This document shows, in pieces, positions 25,060 through 33,301 of a stretch of 37,504 nt of DNA. The notes under the pieces were generated by a model. It was given only the letters and a program-made list of their open reading frames with translations. It was not told the DNA's origin and searched no databases. How positions within the stretch are numbered: position 1 is the first letter of the stretch; each line of letters begins with the position of its first letter. Position numbers and translations under genes: made by a program. Source of the stretch: Clostridia bacterium (lineage in GTDB: Bacteria; Bacillota; Clostridia; Christensenellales; DUVY01); contig DATCJR010000143.1 in NCBI GenBank assembly GCA_036562685.1, positions 1 through 37,504 on the forward strand. Reading direction: 5' to 3'.

Positions 25060-25497
25060 ATGAAGACTTTTATGGCAAAAACACAAGAAATAGAAAGAAA
25101 ATGGTATGTTGTTGATGCAGATGGTATTCCTTTGGGAAGATTAGCATCTCAAGTTGCTGCTATTTTGCGCGGAAAGAATAAACCCATTTTTACACCACAT
25201 ATTGATACAGGCGATCATGTAATTGTTATTAATTGTGATAAGGTTGTTTTAACAGGCAATAAGCTTGATCAAAAAGAAAAGAAAGCATATTCGGGTTATC
25301 CCGGCGGTCTAAAGACCACAGTATATCGCAAATATTTGGCTGAAAAATCTGATGAAGCAGTGTATGAAGCTGTTCAAGGCATGCTCCCTAAAAACAGTTT
25401 GGGTAGAGCTATGATTAAAAAGCTTCGCACATATAAAGGCGCAGAGCATAATCATCAGGCACAAAAACCCGAAGTTTTAGAATTATTTAAAAGATAG
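25060..25497 (+). CDS. rplM: 50S ribosomal protein L13
   Basis: A 145-residue L13 starting [20 protein letters not shown], the Firmicutes-type N-terminus, with [19 protein letters not shown] and the C-terminal [18 protein letters not shown]13 is an early 50S assembly protein. A later in-frame ATG at 25072 would drop four conserved residues. It is paired with rpsI 15 nt downstream and read from its own promoter and leader, apart from the superoperon. Confidence 0.98.
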   Translation: MKTFMAKTQEIERKWYVVDADGIPLGRLASQVAAILRGKNKPIFTPHIDTGDHVIVINCDKVVLTGNKLDQKEKKAYSGYPGGLKTTVYRKYLAEKSDEAVYEAVQGMLPKNSLGRAMIKKLRTYKGAEHNHQAQKPEVLELFKR

Positions 25498-25512
25498 TAA
25501 GAGGTTATAATT

Positions 25513-25926
25513 ATGGCGAAAATCGCAAGCAAAAAAAAGATACAATATTGGGGAACAGGCCGCAGAAAAAAGGCTATTGCACGTGTTAGACTTGTTCCGG
25601 GCGGAACCGGCAAGATTACAATCAATAAAAGAGATATTGATGAATTTTTTGGTTTGGATACATTAAAGTTAATAGTTCGTCAACCGCTAGAACTTACAAA
25701 ATCAACTGACAAATGGGATATATTTGTTAATGTTCAAGGCGGAGGATTTACTGGTCAAGCAGGTGCTATAAGACACGGTATTTCAAGAGCTTTGGTTGAA
25801 GCTGATGCTGAATACAAGACAGTTTTGAAGCAAGCTGGTTTCTTGACAAGAGACCCTCGTATGAAAGAAAGAAAGAAATACGGTCTCAAGAAAGCACGTC
25901 GCGCACCTCAATTCTCAAAACGTTAA
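25513..25926 (+). CDS. rpsI: 30S ribosomal protein S9
   Basis: A 137-residue S9 with [40 protein letters not shown] and the C-terminal tail RRAPQFSKR whose last residues contact P-site tRNA. The binding site GAGGT is moderate. A strong terminator follows 24 nt after the stop. Confidence 0.98.
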   Translation: MAKIASKKKIQYWGTGRRKKAIARVRLVPGGTGKITINKRDIDEFFGLDTLKLIVRQPLELTKSTDKWDIFVNVQGGGFTGQAGAIRHGISRALVEADAEYKTVLKQAGFLTRDPRMKERKKYGLKKARRAPQFSKR

Positions 25927-25949
25927 TCATCACTATGCAAAAAGATTTT

Positions 25950-25979
25950 ATCCTCTTTCAAAACGAAAGAGGATTTTTT
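25950..25979 (+). terminator. Terminator of rplM-rpsI
   Basis: Stem TCCTCTTTC/GAAAGAGGA with a short A-rich loop is followed by TTTTTT. Confidence 0.93.
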
Positions 25980-25993
25980 ATATTGTTAGATAT

Positions 25994-26025
25994 AAAAAAA
26001 GGTATCCTTTAAAAGGGATACCTTT
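25994..26025 (-). terminator. Terminator of the DUF975 gene
   Basis: On the minus strand a 10-bp stem AAAGGTATCC/GGATACCTTT (positions 26025-26016 with 26007-25998) runs into seven T (26000-25994, partly shared with the stem). Confidence 0.85.
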
Positions 26026-26044
26026 AAATATTTATTAAAAATTT

Positions 26045-26614
26045 TTATTTACGCAATTCTGATTTTATATCATTATAGAAAGCAGCTCTAGTAGCATTCA
26101 TATAAGGCATTACAAATAATGAGACAAAAGGTATTATGCACAAAATTATCCAGCCTATAAAGCTAAGATCAAGTAGGAAAAGTTTGAATTTTTTGCCGCG
26201 CATTAATTGTCTGCTTGCTGTGATGCAATCATTTGCGCTCATATTAGGATTATCAATTGCTATAAATTCTGCCATCGCATAAGAGTAGCTTTTAATTATG
26301 CCAGGAATAAATAATAACATTGTCCACAAAATGGTATAAACAACTTTGAGCAAATGTAAAATAATAGTTCTTAAAAAATCGCCTTTAATAATTGGTTCAA
26401 AAAGTGAGCCATAAGAAGCATCTTCTCTTCGAACAGATCTCAAATAAAATAAGTACATACCAACATTAAAAGGGCCTAAAATAAAGAAACCTATTACTGT
26501 GCTAGTCAAGCCTGAAGTTATAATCATTGCCAATAGATTAAAGAGAATAGCTTTAATCCAATATTGGCTTACTGCATTCCAACCTAAACGGCGATAATCT
26601 TTGCATCTTTTCAT
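26045..26614 (-). CDS. DUF975 family integral membrane protein
   Basis: 189 residues with four to five membrane helices (about residues 22-50, 90-115 and 145-170) and the family signatures RREDASYGSLFEPI, IPGIIKSYSYAMAEFIAIDNP and ASRQLMRGKKFKLFLLDLSFIGW. DUF975 proteins are frequent in Bacillota; function unknown. The frame opens at a TTG (26632), but GGGAGG ends 6 nt before the ATG at 26614, which gives the start MKRCKDYRRLG. Confidence 0.9.
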   Translation of the reverse strand: MKRCKDYRRLGWNAVSQYWIKAILFNLLAMIITSGLTSTVIGFFILGPFNVGMYLFYLRSVRREDASYGSLFEPIIKGDFLRTIILHLLKVVYTILWTMLLFIPGIIKSYSYAMAEFIAIDNPNMSANDCITASRQLMRGKKFKLFLLDLSFIGWIILCIIPFVSLFVMPYMNATRAAFYNDIKSELRK

Positions 26615-26640
26615 GGTTTCCTCCCAATTCAACTAAAATC

Positions 26641-26669
26641 AGCATAGCATTTTTAAATTAAAGAGACAA
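26641..26669 (-). promoter_or_regulatory. Promoter of the DUF975 gene
   Basis: On the minus strand TTGTCT (26669-26664) and TATGCT (26646-26641) are 17 nt apart, 27 nt before the ATG. It is divergent from the EFR1 gene. Confidence 0.5.
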
Positions 26670-26742
26670 TAAATTAAAATTAAAAATTGATTAAAATACT
26701 ATTAATAATCTCTAAACATTTTAATAAATCTTATATAAATGC

Positions 26743-26748
26743 TACAAT
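26743..26748 (+). promoter_or_regulatory. Probable -10 box abutting the EFR1 gene
   Basis: TACAAT lies 10 nt before the ATG at 26759, with TTTAAT at 26720-26725 as a poor -35 (17-nt spacer). If used, the transcript would have almost no 5' leader. Confidence 0.4.
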
Positions 26749-26758
26749 TAATAAAGAT

Positions 26759-27535
26759 ATGAAAACAACTGTTTTTTATTACAGCGGTACGGGAAATTCT
26801 CTTTTTGTTGCAAAAAATCTTGCATTAAGTCTAGAAGGTCAGTGCATAAACATTTCAAAATACCTAAGTTCAAGCATTCAAGCAATAGATTCCGATGTTT
26901 TAGGATTTGTGATTCCGTGTTATGCTTATACTTATCCCAAAATCTTAAACAAGATAATAGAGAAAATTAGTTTTTCTAAAAATCCAAAATATGTTTTTGT
27001 CATAATAACTTATGGTTCGAGCTTTTCTAGGGCAGGCATAAAGTTTATTAAAAAACTGAAAAAGATTGGACTTAAAACAGTTTATTTTAGGGGAATTATA
27101 ATGCCTGAAAATTATATTGCTATTTTTCGTCCTGACCAAAAAAGTGTGATTGACCAAAAATTAACCAATGCTAAGCAAAAAATACAAGAAATCGCAAATG
27201 ATATAAAAAATGAAGTTTATTATATTGAAAAGCATAATAGATTTTTGGATTATATAAAGACTTCAATAATAGGCTCCGTTTTTAATGGCTTTTTGCCTTT
27301 TTCTCATGTTTTTTTCAAAGCTAAAAAATGCTGTTCGTCTTGCGGAATATGCACTAAAGTTTGTCCTACACATAATGTAGTTTTAAAAAAAGGAAAGCCA
27401 AAATGGCATAACCATTGTACACAATGTATGGCGTGTCTTAATTGGTGTCCTCAAAAATGTATCGACTATACGCCATTAACAAAAAGAAGAGAAAGATATA
27501 CTAATCCAGAGATTGATTTTAGGGAATTGATATAA
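26759..27535 (+). CDS. EFR1 family ferredoxin (flavodoxin domain plus two 4Fe-4S clusters)
   Basis: 258 residues. Residues 1-150 form a flavodoxin-like domain with the phosphate-binding loop YYSGTGNSLFVAK near residues 7-19. Residues about 195-240 hold two ferredoxin motifs, CSSCGICTKVCP and CTQCMACLNWCP, for two [4Fe-4S] clusters. It is probably an electron carrier of anaerobes; the partner is unknown. The frame opens at a TTG (26687), but the conserved N-terminus MKTTVFYYSGTGNS begins at 26759. No Shine-Dalgarno sequence precedes that ATG. Confidence 0.9.
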   Translation: MKTTVFYYSGTGNSLFVAKNLALSLEGQCINISKYLSSSIQAIDSDVLGFVIPCYAYTYPKILNKIIEKISFSKNPKYVFVIITYGSSFSRAGIKFIKKLKKIGLKTVYFRGIIMPENYIAIFRPDQKSVIDQKLTNAKQKIQEIANDIKNEVYYIEKHNRFLDYIKTSIIGSVFNGFLPFSHVFFKAKKCCSSCGICTKVCPTHNVVLKKGKPKWHNHCTQCMACLNWCPQKCIDYTPLTKRRERYTNPEIDFRELI

Positions 27536-27572
27536 GAAATATAAATAAGTGTAATAGGTTAGTAATACCTTA

Positions 27573-27595
27573 TTTTTCACAATTTTTGTGAAAAA
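27573..27595. other. AT-rich hairpin downstream of the EFR1 gene
   Basis: A 10-bp stem TTTTTCACAA/TTGTGAAAAA with a TTT loop. It lacks a T run after the stem in either direction, so it is a poor terminator. An adjacent imperfect hairpin AATAAG...CTTATTTTT (about 27544-27577) may end EFR1 transcription. Confidence 0.4.
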
Positions 27596-27646
27596 AAGTG
27601 CGGAAAGAGCTGTTGTTTGGCAATCCATGCAAGATTATATGAAATT

Positions 27647-27668
27647 TGCAAATATGCGCATATTTGCA
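27647..27668. promoter_or_regulatory. Perfect 22-bp palindrome, candidate operator of ftcD
   Basis: Arms TGCAAATATGC and GCATATTTGCA meet without a spacer. The right arm overlaps the -35 box of the ftcD promoter, the classical position of a repressor site. Confidence 0.6.
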
Positions 27669-27692
27669 GATGAATTGTTATAATGCTATAAT
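27664..27692 (+). promoter_or_regulatory. Promoter of ftcD
   Basis: TTGCAG at 27664-27669 and TATAAT at 27687-27692, spacer 17 nt. The start point would be about 27699, only about 3 nt before the ATG. A second TATAAT at 27679-27684 has no matching -35. Confidence 0.6.
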
Positions 27693-27701
27693 TAAAAAAT
27701 A

Positions 27702-28592
27702 ATGAAAAAGATTGTTGAATGTATTCCTAATTTTAGCACTTCAGACCCTCAGATTTTAAAAATACTAAAAGACTGTTTTGAAAAATACGGGGTTTTAATT
27801 GATTATGAGTGCGATGTAGACCATAACCGTTCTGTAATTACTTCGGCTGGCAATCCAAAAAAAGTTGTAAAGGCAATAATAGAGGCAGTAGGAGTAGCTG
27901 TCAAACATATTGACCTTAATCATCATAAAGGCGTTCATCCAAGAATGGGTGCTGCTGATGTCATTCCTTTTGTTCCTGTAAAAAATATGACCATGGATGA
28001 AGCTGTAAAAATATCTAAAAAAGTAGGAAAAACTATTGCGAAAAGATTTGGCGTTCCTATATTTTTATATGCTAATTCTGCAACCGCACCTAATAAAGTG
28101 CAATTATCTGATATAAGACGGGGCGGCTTTGAAAATATGGCTCAAAAAATGCAAGATCCCCAATGGCAGCCTGATTACGGTCAAAACATACCGCATAAAA
28201 CAGCCGGTGTTACGGCTTGCGGAGCAAGGGATTTTTTGGTTGCTTATAATATTAATCTTAATACATCAGATGTTAATATTGCAAAAAGCATTGCGTCAAA
28301 GATAAGAGAATCTAACGGTGGATTAAGGGGCGTAAAAGCATTAGGACTTATGCTAGAAAGCATTAATACCGCGCAGGTTTCTATGAATATAACAGACTGC
28401 GATGCTGTTTCACTTTATCAGGTATTTTCCACTGTAAAAAAGTTAGCAGAAGAACAAGGCGTAAGCATAAAAAATAGTGAGCTAATAGGTTATTTACCTA
28501 TGCACATAATTTCAAAAAGCCTAAAAGAAGCCGTTTTATTCGATGATTTTGACGAAAATCGAGTATTAGAATATAAGCTATGGAATAAATAA
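27702..28592 (+). CDS. ftcD: Glutamate formimidoyltransferase
   Basis: 296 residues, the stand-alone transferase form without the cyclodeaminase domain. It moves the formimino group between N-formimino-glutamate and tetrahydrofolate in histidine or purine breakdown. The N-terminal VECIPNFSTSDP and the active-site region HHKGVHPRMGAADVIPFVP (about residues 74-92) are intact, as is the second subdomain GVTACGARDFLVAYNINL. No other histidine-degradation gene is nearby. The ATG lacks a Shine-Dalgarno sequence. Confidence 0.93.
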   Translation: MKKIVECIPNFSTSDPQILKILKDCFEKYGVLIDYECDVDHNRSVITSAGNPKKVVKAIIEAVGVAVKHIDLNHHKGVHPRMGAADVIPFVPVKNMTMDEAVKISKKVGKTIAKRFGVPIFLYANSATAPNKVQLSDIRRGGFENMAQKMQDPQWQPDYGQNIPHKTAGVTACGARDFLVAYNINLNTSDVNIAKSIASKIRESNGGLRGVKALGLMLESINTAQVSMNITDCDAVSLYQVFSTVKKLAEEQGVSIKNSELIGYLPMHIISKSLKEAVLFDDFDENRVLEYKLWNK

Positions 28593-28713
28593 AAAGAACA
28601 TCTTATCTAAGACTTATTTTAAGCATAAATTTAATCATTTTATTAGTTTTTATTAATAAATTTTTAATAATTGATTGATATACTTAATATATTAATTTTA
28701 ATGGAGGATTTTT

Positions 28714-29052
28714 ATGTTTAAAAAGACGATAGGCAAGCCTTTGGAAAAAGTGCTTGACGTAATAGGCGAAGTCTTGGCCTTTTTGGTTATATTGCTTCTG
28801 GCTTTTTCTTTTATTAACACAGCTTTTGGCTTAACTGACAATGAAATACTTCTTAAAGTTATTGCCATAACCAAAACATATGCCATAATAGGCGTAGTAG
28901 CGATTGTAGGACTTGAATTTGTTATAGACAAGGGGTTGATTCTCACACTTATTTATCTTGCGCTAGTAGCAGTAGTAGTTATCTTCTCATTCTTCCCTGA
29001 AGTGCAAGCACAAATAATGAATCAATTTGCCAAACTAGCGTTAAAAGCATAA
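28714..29052 (+). CDS. Small membrane protein of unknown function
   Basis: 112 residues, not recognised. Three hydrophobic helices are predicted (about residues 17-40, 53-70 and 72-95), with a basic N-terminus MFKKTIGKPLEK, so an N-in topology is likely. It has a strong GGAGG site 9 nt before the ATG and its own terminator, so it is probably expressed as a single gene. There is no signal peptide cleavage motif and no charged residue pattern suggesting a channel or toxin. Confidence 0.75.
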   Translation: MFKKTIGKPLEKVLDVIGEVLAFLVILLLAFSFINTAFGLTDNEILLKVIAITKTYAIIGVVAIVGLEFVIDKGLILTLIYLALVAVVVIFSFFPEVQAQIMNQFAKLALKA

Positions 29053-29065
29053 TACTATTATAAAT

Positions 29066-29095
29066 AAAAAGGCAGTTAAAAAACTGCCTTTTTTT
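29066..29095 (+). terminator. Terminator after the small membrane protein gene
   Basis: A 12-bp stem AAAAAGGCAGTT/AACTGCCTTTTT with an AAAA loop and a continuing T run. Confidence 0.93.
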
Positions 29096-29285
29096 ATGTG
29101 CAAATGTACATATATTAAATTATTTTAAAAACTTTAAACTTTAAAATATTATGTAGGTATGCATATATGTGCATATATACCGATAGGGTAGAGAATAGGG
29201 TTTTATTTTTTACATAATACTTTATTTTAAAACTTTAATTAATATAAAATTCTACTTAACGTTTTTTTGTGTTTATCTCAAATCA
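29096..29285. other. AT-rich intergenic stretch with imperfect palindromes
   Basis: No gene is seen. It contains TATGT...ACATA (29096-29113), a tandem ACTTTAAACTTTAAA near 29131-29145, and an imperfect 26-nt palindrome with arms GGTAT and ATACC at 29156-29181 built around TGCATATATGTGCA. Confidence 0.5.
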
Positions 29286-29314
29286 TTGTAAAATAGAACA
29301 ATGAGTGATATAAT
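29286..29314 (+). promoter_or_regulatory. Promoter of the two-TM protein/ACT/PFL/pepF operon
   Basis: TTGTAA at 29286-29291 and TATAAT at 29309-29314 with a 17-nt spacer; start point about 27 nt before the GTG at 29348. Confidence 0.6.
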
Positions 29315-29347
29315 ATTTCCAATATTTTGTAAAAAGGCAAGGGTTTT

Positions 29348-29869
29348 GTGGCGGTAGTAAAATTATTTAGTAAAGACGAGCTTTTAGAAGCTAAAAAGCT
29401 ACTCAAAATCTATATTACAGCTATCATAGTTAGTTTTGTAATTTTGACAGCCGTTAATGTTTTGATTGTGGTATTTAGACACAATCTTGGAGTATCGCTT
29501 GCAAAAATGCTTAACATCATTTTGACGGCTGTATATTTATGTGTACTTTGGTTTTTCTTTTCATTAAAATTTCGTCTTACTCGACAATATTATAAAACAC
29601 TAAAAAACATTTTCACAGGATTAACAGAAACATATACCGGAAAATTCTTATACTTTGACGACAACATCACACAAAAAGACGGAGTTCAATATTATGTGAT
29701 GATGTTAGAAGAAAAGATGTTTAAGCGCCCTGATATGCCTCAAAGACGTGTTTTGATTAGAAAAGATTTGGAACATCCGCCTTTTTCTCCAGGCGATGTA
29801 ATCAAATATAGATCTCATGCAGGTATATTACTTGAATATGAAATTATCAGTAAAGCTGAGGTAGAATAA
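29348..29869 (+). CDS. Unknown protein with two N-terminal membrane helices
   Basis: 173 residues, not recognised. Helices at about residues 20-43 and 54-72 are joined by a short loop, and the remaining 100 residues are soluble and mostly beta-rich by eye (GKFLYFDDNITQKDGVQYYVMMLEE, then RRVLIRKDLEHPPFSPGDVIKYRSHAG). The soluble part is probably cytoplasmic. Start is GTG with AAGGCAAGGG upstream. Its stop overlaps the ACT-domain gene by one base, so the two are co-translated. Confidence 0.72.
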   Translation: MAVVKLFSKDELLEAKKLLKIYITAIIVSFVILTAVNVLIVVFRHNLGVSLAKMLNIILTAVYLCVLWFFFSLKFRLTRQYYKTLKNIFTGLTETYTGKFLYFDDNITQKDGVQYYVMMLEEKMFKRPDMPQRRVLIRKDLEHPPFSPGDVIKYRSHAGILLEYEIISKAEVE

Positions 29870-30138
29870 TGCGTGCTATTGTTACAGTTATAGGCAAAGA
29901 TAAAGCAGGCATCATAGCCAAGGTAAGTACTTATCTTACCCAAATAGGTGCCAACATAGAAGACATAAGCCAAACACTTTTGCAGGATTATTTTGTTATG
30001 ATTATGTTAGTGGATATAACAAAATGCAATAAGAAAATATCCGATATCCAAAAAGATTTTGACATTATGGGTGTAGAAATCGGAGTTAATGCACGCATTC
30101 AGCACGAAGATATCTTTAATTCGATGCATAAGATATAA
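29869..30138 (+). CDS. ACT domain-containing protein (UPF0237)
   Basis: 89 residues forming one ACT domain: [37 protein letters not shown], with the ligand-loop DKAGI and a second helix after [11 protein letters not shown] domains bind amino acids and regulate partner enzymes. This protein is nearly always encoded next to a PFL-family (UPF0210) gene, as here, so the two probably act together. Start shares a base with the stop of the upstream gene. Confidence 0.93.
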   Translation: MRAIVTVIGKDKAGIIAKVSTYLTQIGANIEDISQTLLQDYFVMIMLVDITKCNKKISDIQKDFDIMGVEIGVNARIQHEDIFNSMHKI

Positions 30139-30146
30139 GGTTTGAC

Positions 30147-31499
30147 ATGATTAATAATAACGAGATATTGGAAACAATACAAATGATAGACAGTCAGCAT
30201 TTGGATGTTCGTACCATTACTATGGCGATATCCTTATTTGACTGTATCGGAGAGACCCCTAAATCCACAGCCCAAAGAGTATATGACAAGATATGCAAGT
30301 TAGCTTGCAACCTTGTTAAAACAGGCGAAGACATAGCGAGTGATTATGGAATACCTATTGTCAACAAGCGTATTTCTGTAACACCAATAAGTCTGATAGG
30401 TGCTAATTCTTTGGGATATATAGAGATCGCCAAGGCATTAGATCGTGCGGCAAATACTACCGGAGTGGACTTTTTGGGAGGTTATACTGCTCTTGTTCAC
30501 AAAGGCATGACTGATTGGGAAAGATATTTTATAGAAACTATTCCCGAAGCATTGGCTTCTACTCAAAAAGTATGCAGCTCAGTCAATGTCGCAAGCACTA
30601 AGTCTGGCATCAACATGGATGCTGTAAAAATGATGGGCAAAATCATCAAACATACTGCTAGATTAACCAAAGACCATGACAGTATAGGCTGTGCAAAACT
30701 TGTAGTGTTTGCAAACTCAGTTGAGGACAATCCTTTTATGGCAGGCGCATTTAATGGAGTAGGCGAAGGCGATGCCGTTATAAATGTAGGTGTAAGCGGT
30801 CCAGGCGTAGTTAAAGTTGCATTAGAAAAAGTACGTGGACGCGATCTAACAGTGGTAGCCGAAACCATAAAAAAGACCGCATTCAAAATCACAAGAGTAG
30901 GTCAGCTTGTTGCTAAAGAAGCAGCAAAAAGACTTAATGCGCAATTCGGTATTGTGGATTTGTCGCTAGCACCCACACCTCTTGCAGGAGACAGCGTTGC
31001 CCAGATACTTGAAGAGATGGGCTTAGAAAGCGTAGGCGCTCACGGAACTACGGCTTGTCTTGCAATTTTGAATGATGCAGTTAAAAAAGGCGGCATTATG
31101 GCAAGCAGTCATACGGGCGGATTGAGCGGTGCATTTATTCCTGTTAGTGAAGATGCAGGAATGATTGCAGGAGTGGAAAAAGGCTCTTTATCGCTTGAAA
31201 AGTTAGAAGCCATGACATGTGTTTGCAGCGTAGGACTTGATATGATAGCTATACCTGGAGATACCGACGAAAAGATAATTTCAGCAATTATTGCGGACGA
31301 ATGCGCGATCGGTGTAATTAATAATAAAACAACAGCAGTAAGACTTATCCCTGTTGAAGGAAAAACAGTGGGACAAAAAGTTGAATTTGGCGGACTGTTG
31401 GGCAGTGCTCCAATAATGCCTGTTAATAAATTCAGACCTGACAGCTTTATTGACCGTGGTGGCAGAGTACCTGCGCCAGTTCATTCAAATAAAAATTAA
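30147..31499 (+). CDS. PFL family protein (UPF0210, DUF711)
   Basis: 450 residues, full family length, related in fold to pyruvate formate-lyase but lacking the glycyl-radical reaction as far as is known. Signatures: [25 protein letters not shown] at the N-terminus, [42 protein letters not shown], and the C-terminal [10 protein letters not shown]. Structures exist but the enzymatic role is unknown. It lies 8 nt after the ACT gene, and pepF follows after 17 nt. Confidence 0.93.
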   Translation: MINNNEILETIQMIDSQHLDVRTITMAISLFDCIGETPKSTAQRVYDKICKLACNLVKTGEDIASDYGIPIVNKRISVTPISLIGANSLGYIEIAKALDRAANTTGVDFLGGYTALVHKGMTDWERYFIETIPEALASTQKVCSSVNVASTKSGINMDAVKMMGKIIKHTARLTKDHDSIGCAKLVVFANSVEDNPFMAGAFNGVGEGDAVINVGVSGPGVVKVALEKVRGRDLTVVAETIKKTAFKITRVGQLVAKEAAKRLNAQFGIVDLSLAPTPLAGDSVAQILEEMGLESVGAHGTTACLAILNDAVKKGGIMASSHTGGLSGAFIPVSEDAGMIAGVEKGSLSLEKLEAMTCVCSVGLDMIAIPGDTDEKIISAIIADECAIGVINNKTTAVRLIPVEGKTVGQKVEFGGLLGSAPIMPVNKFRPDSFIDRGGRVPAPVHSNKN

Positions 31500-31516
31500 T
31501 AAGGACGGTTAAAAAA

Positions 31517-33301
31517 ATGGAAAAAATTTTGAAGCGTGAAGAAGTTGATCCCAAGTACAAATGGAAATTGGAAGATATGTATGCCACAGATGATTTGTGG
31601 GAAAGTGAATTTAAGGAATTGCAATCACAATTACCCGAATTTTCTAAATATGTTGGCAAACTCAAAGATGAAGATACAATTTTGAAGCTGTTGAAATTTT
31701 CAGATGAATTCAACGCCACATTAGAAAAACTTTATGTATATGCTTTTTGCAGAAGAGACGAAAATACCGTTAATGACAAATATGTTGGAATGTACAATAA
31801 GATAGCTATGTTTGCTAGTCAAGCATCTACTGAAACCAGCTTTATTAATCCTGAATTATCAGAATTGCCTAAAGAAAAACTAGAAGCAATAGCAGCTAAT
31901 CCTGATTTTTCAGAATATGATTATATGTTTAAGGTATTGATCAAGAGAAAAGAGCATATCCTGAGCCAAAATGAAGAAAAGCTTTTGTCAATGGTAGGCG
32001 ATTTTTCTGGCGATTTCCAAGATATCTTCCAAATGATTGATAACGCTGACTTTGCACCGCCTGAAATTGAAGTTGATGGAAAACCCGTTAAAGTTTCACA
32101 TGGCAATTATGGTGTATTGATGCAAAATACTGACAAAGATGTAAGAAAAAGAGCATATAAGGCATATTATGCTGAATACAAAAAAGTACTTAATACAATA
32201 GGTGCAAACTATTACGCCAATGTAAAAAAAGACGTATTTTATGCAAAGGCAAGAAAATTTAACAGTTATCTAGAACAGGCTGTTGCAGCAGAAGATGTTC
32301 CGGTTGATGTTTATAACGCACTTATTAAAGCTGTTAACGAAAATCTTGATGTATTACACAAATATATCGAATTGAGAAAAAGAGTACTTAATAATCCTGA
32401 ATACAATATGTATGATATGTATGTTCCTCTTGTGGAAAATGCTGACCTTGCTTTGGAATTTGACGAAGCTAAAGAGCTTATAAAAGAAGGTCTAAAACCC
32501 TTAGGAGAGGAATACGCAGCGCTTTTGGATCAGGCATTTAATACAGGCTGGATAGACGTGTATGAGACAGAAAACAAAAGAAGCGGCGGATACTGCATTG
32601 ATGCAACAAAATCACATCCTTTTGTTTTGTTAAACTATACCAAGACGACACGTGAAGTATTTACAGTAGCACACGAACTAGGACATGCAATGCATAGCTA
32701 TTATTCTTCAAAGTATCAGCCTATAGCCAAGGCAAGATATGAGATATTTGTAGCAGAAGTTGCTTCTACAGTTAACGAAATGCTTTTGTTAGAGCATCTA
32801 TTGAAAAAAGAAAAAGACGAATCAATAAAGAAATATCTCTTGTCATACAGACTTGATTCTATAAGAACAACTTTGTTCCGTCAGACTCAGTTTGCTGAAT
32901 TTGAGAAAAAGGCACATGATCTGGTAGAACAAGGCGAACCCTTGACACCTAATCTTTTGAGCTCTATTTATGGTGATATCAATAAGCGTTATTACGGCGA
33001 AGCTGTTACCTATGATGATGAAATTTCAATAGAATGGGCAAGAATTCCTCATTTCTATCGTTCTTTCTATGTATATAAATATGCTACCGGTATAACAGCA
33101 GCTATTGATATTTCACAAAGAATATTATCAGGTGAAAAAGGATTCTTAGAAAAATATATGAATTTCTTGAAGGCTGGCGGTTCAAAATCACCTTACGAGA
33201 TTATGAAAGATTTGGGTATTGACCTTGCTACACCCGCTCCCTACAAGAAAGCTATGGATGTATTTAAGAACACAGTAGAACAATTAGATAAATTGATATG
33301 A
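31517..33301 (+). CDS. pepF: Oligoendopeptidase F (M3B family zinc peptidase)
   Basis: 594 residues, normal length. The zinc-binding motif HELGH (His386, Glu387, His390) in VAHELGHAMHSYYSS and the downstream glutamate in EIFVAEVASTVNEMLL are intact, as is the C-terminal IPHFYRSFYVYKYATG substrate-site segment. It cleaves short peptides (about 7-17 residues) in the cytosol. AAGGA precedes the ATG. Its end overlaps the lipoprotein gene by four bases. Confidence 0.96.
   Translation: MEKILKREEVDPKYKWKLEDMYATDDLWESEFKELQSQLPEFSKYVGKLKDEDTILKLLKFSDEFNATLEKLYVYAFCRRDENTVNDKYVGMYNKIAMFASQASTETSFINPELSELPKEKLEAIAANPDFSEYDYMFKVLIKRKEHILSQNEEKLLSMVGDFSGDFQDIFQMIDNADFAPPEIEVDGKPVKVSHGNYGVLMQNTDKDVRKRAYKAYYAEYKKVLNTIGANYYANVKKDVFYAKARKFNSYLEQAVAAEDVPVDVYNALIKAVNENLDVLHKYIELRKRVLNNPEYNMYDMYVPLVENADLALEFDEAKELIKEGLKPLGEEYAALLDQAFNTGWIDVYETENKRSGGYCIDATKSHPFVLLNYTKTTREVFTVAHELGHAMHSYYSSKYQPIAKARYEIFVAEVASTVNEMLLLEHLLKKEKDESIKKYLLSYRLDSIRTTLFRQTQFAEFEKKAHDLVEQGEPLTPNLLSSIYGDINKRYYGEAVTYDDEISIEWARIPHFYRSFYVYKYATGITAAIDISQRILSGEKGFLEKYMNFLKAGGSKSPYEIMKDLGIDLATPAPYKKAMDVFKNTVEQLDKLI

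Noticed and set aside
27573-27595. Hairpin after EFR1 as a strong terminator
   Set aside because: The T run is in the 5' arm rather than after the stem on either strand.
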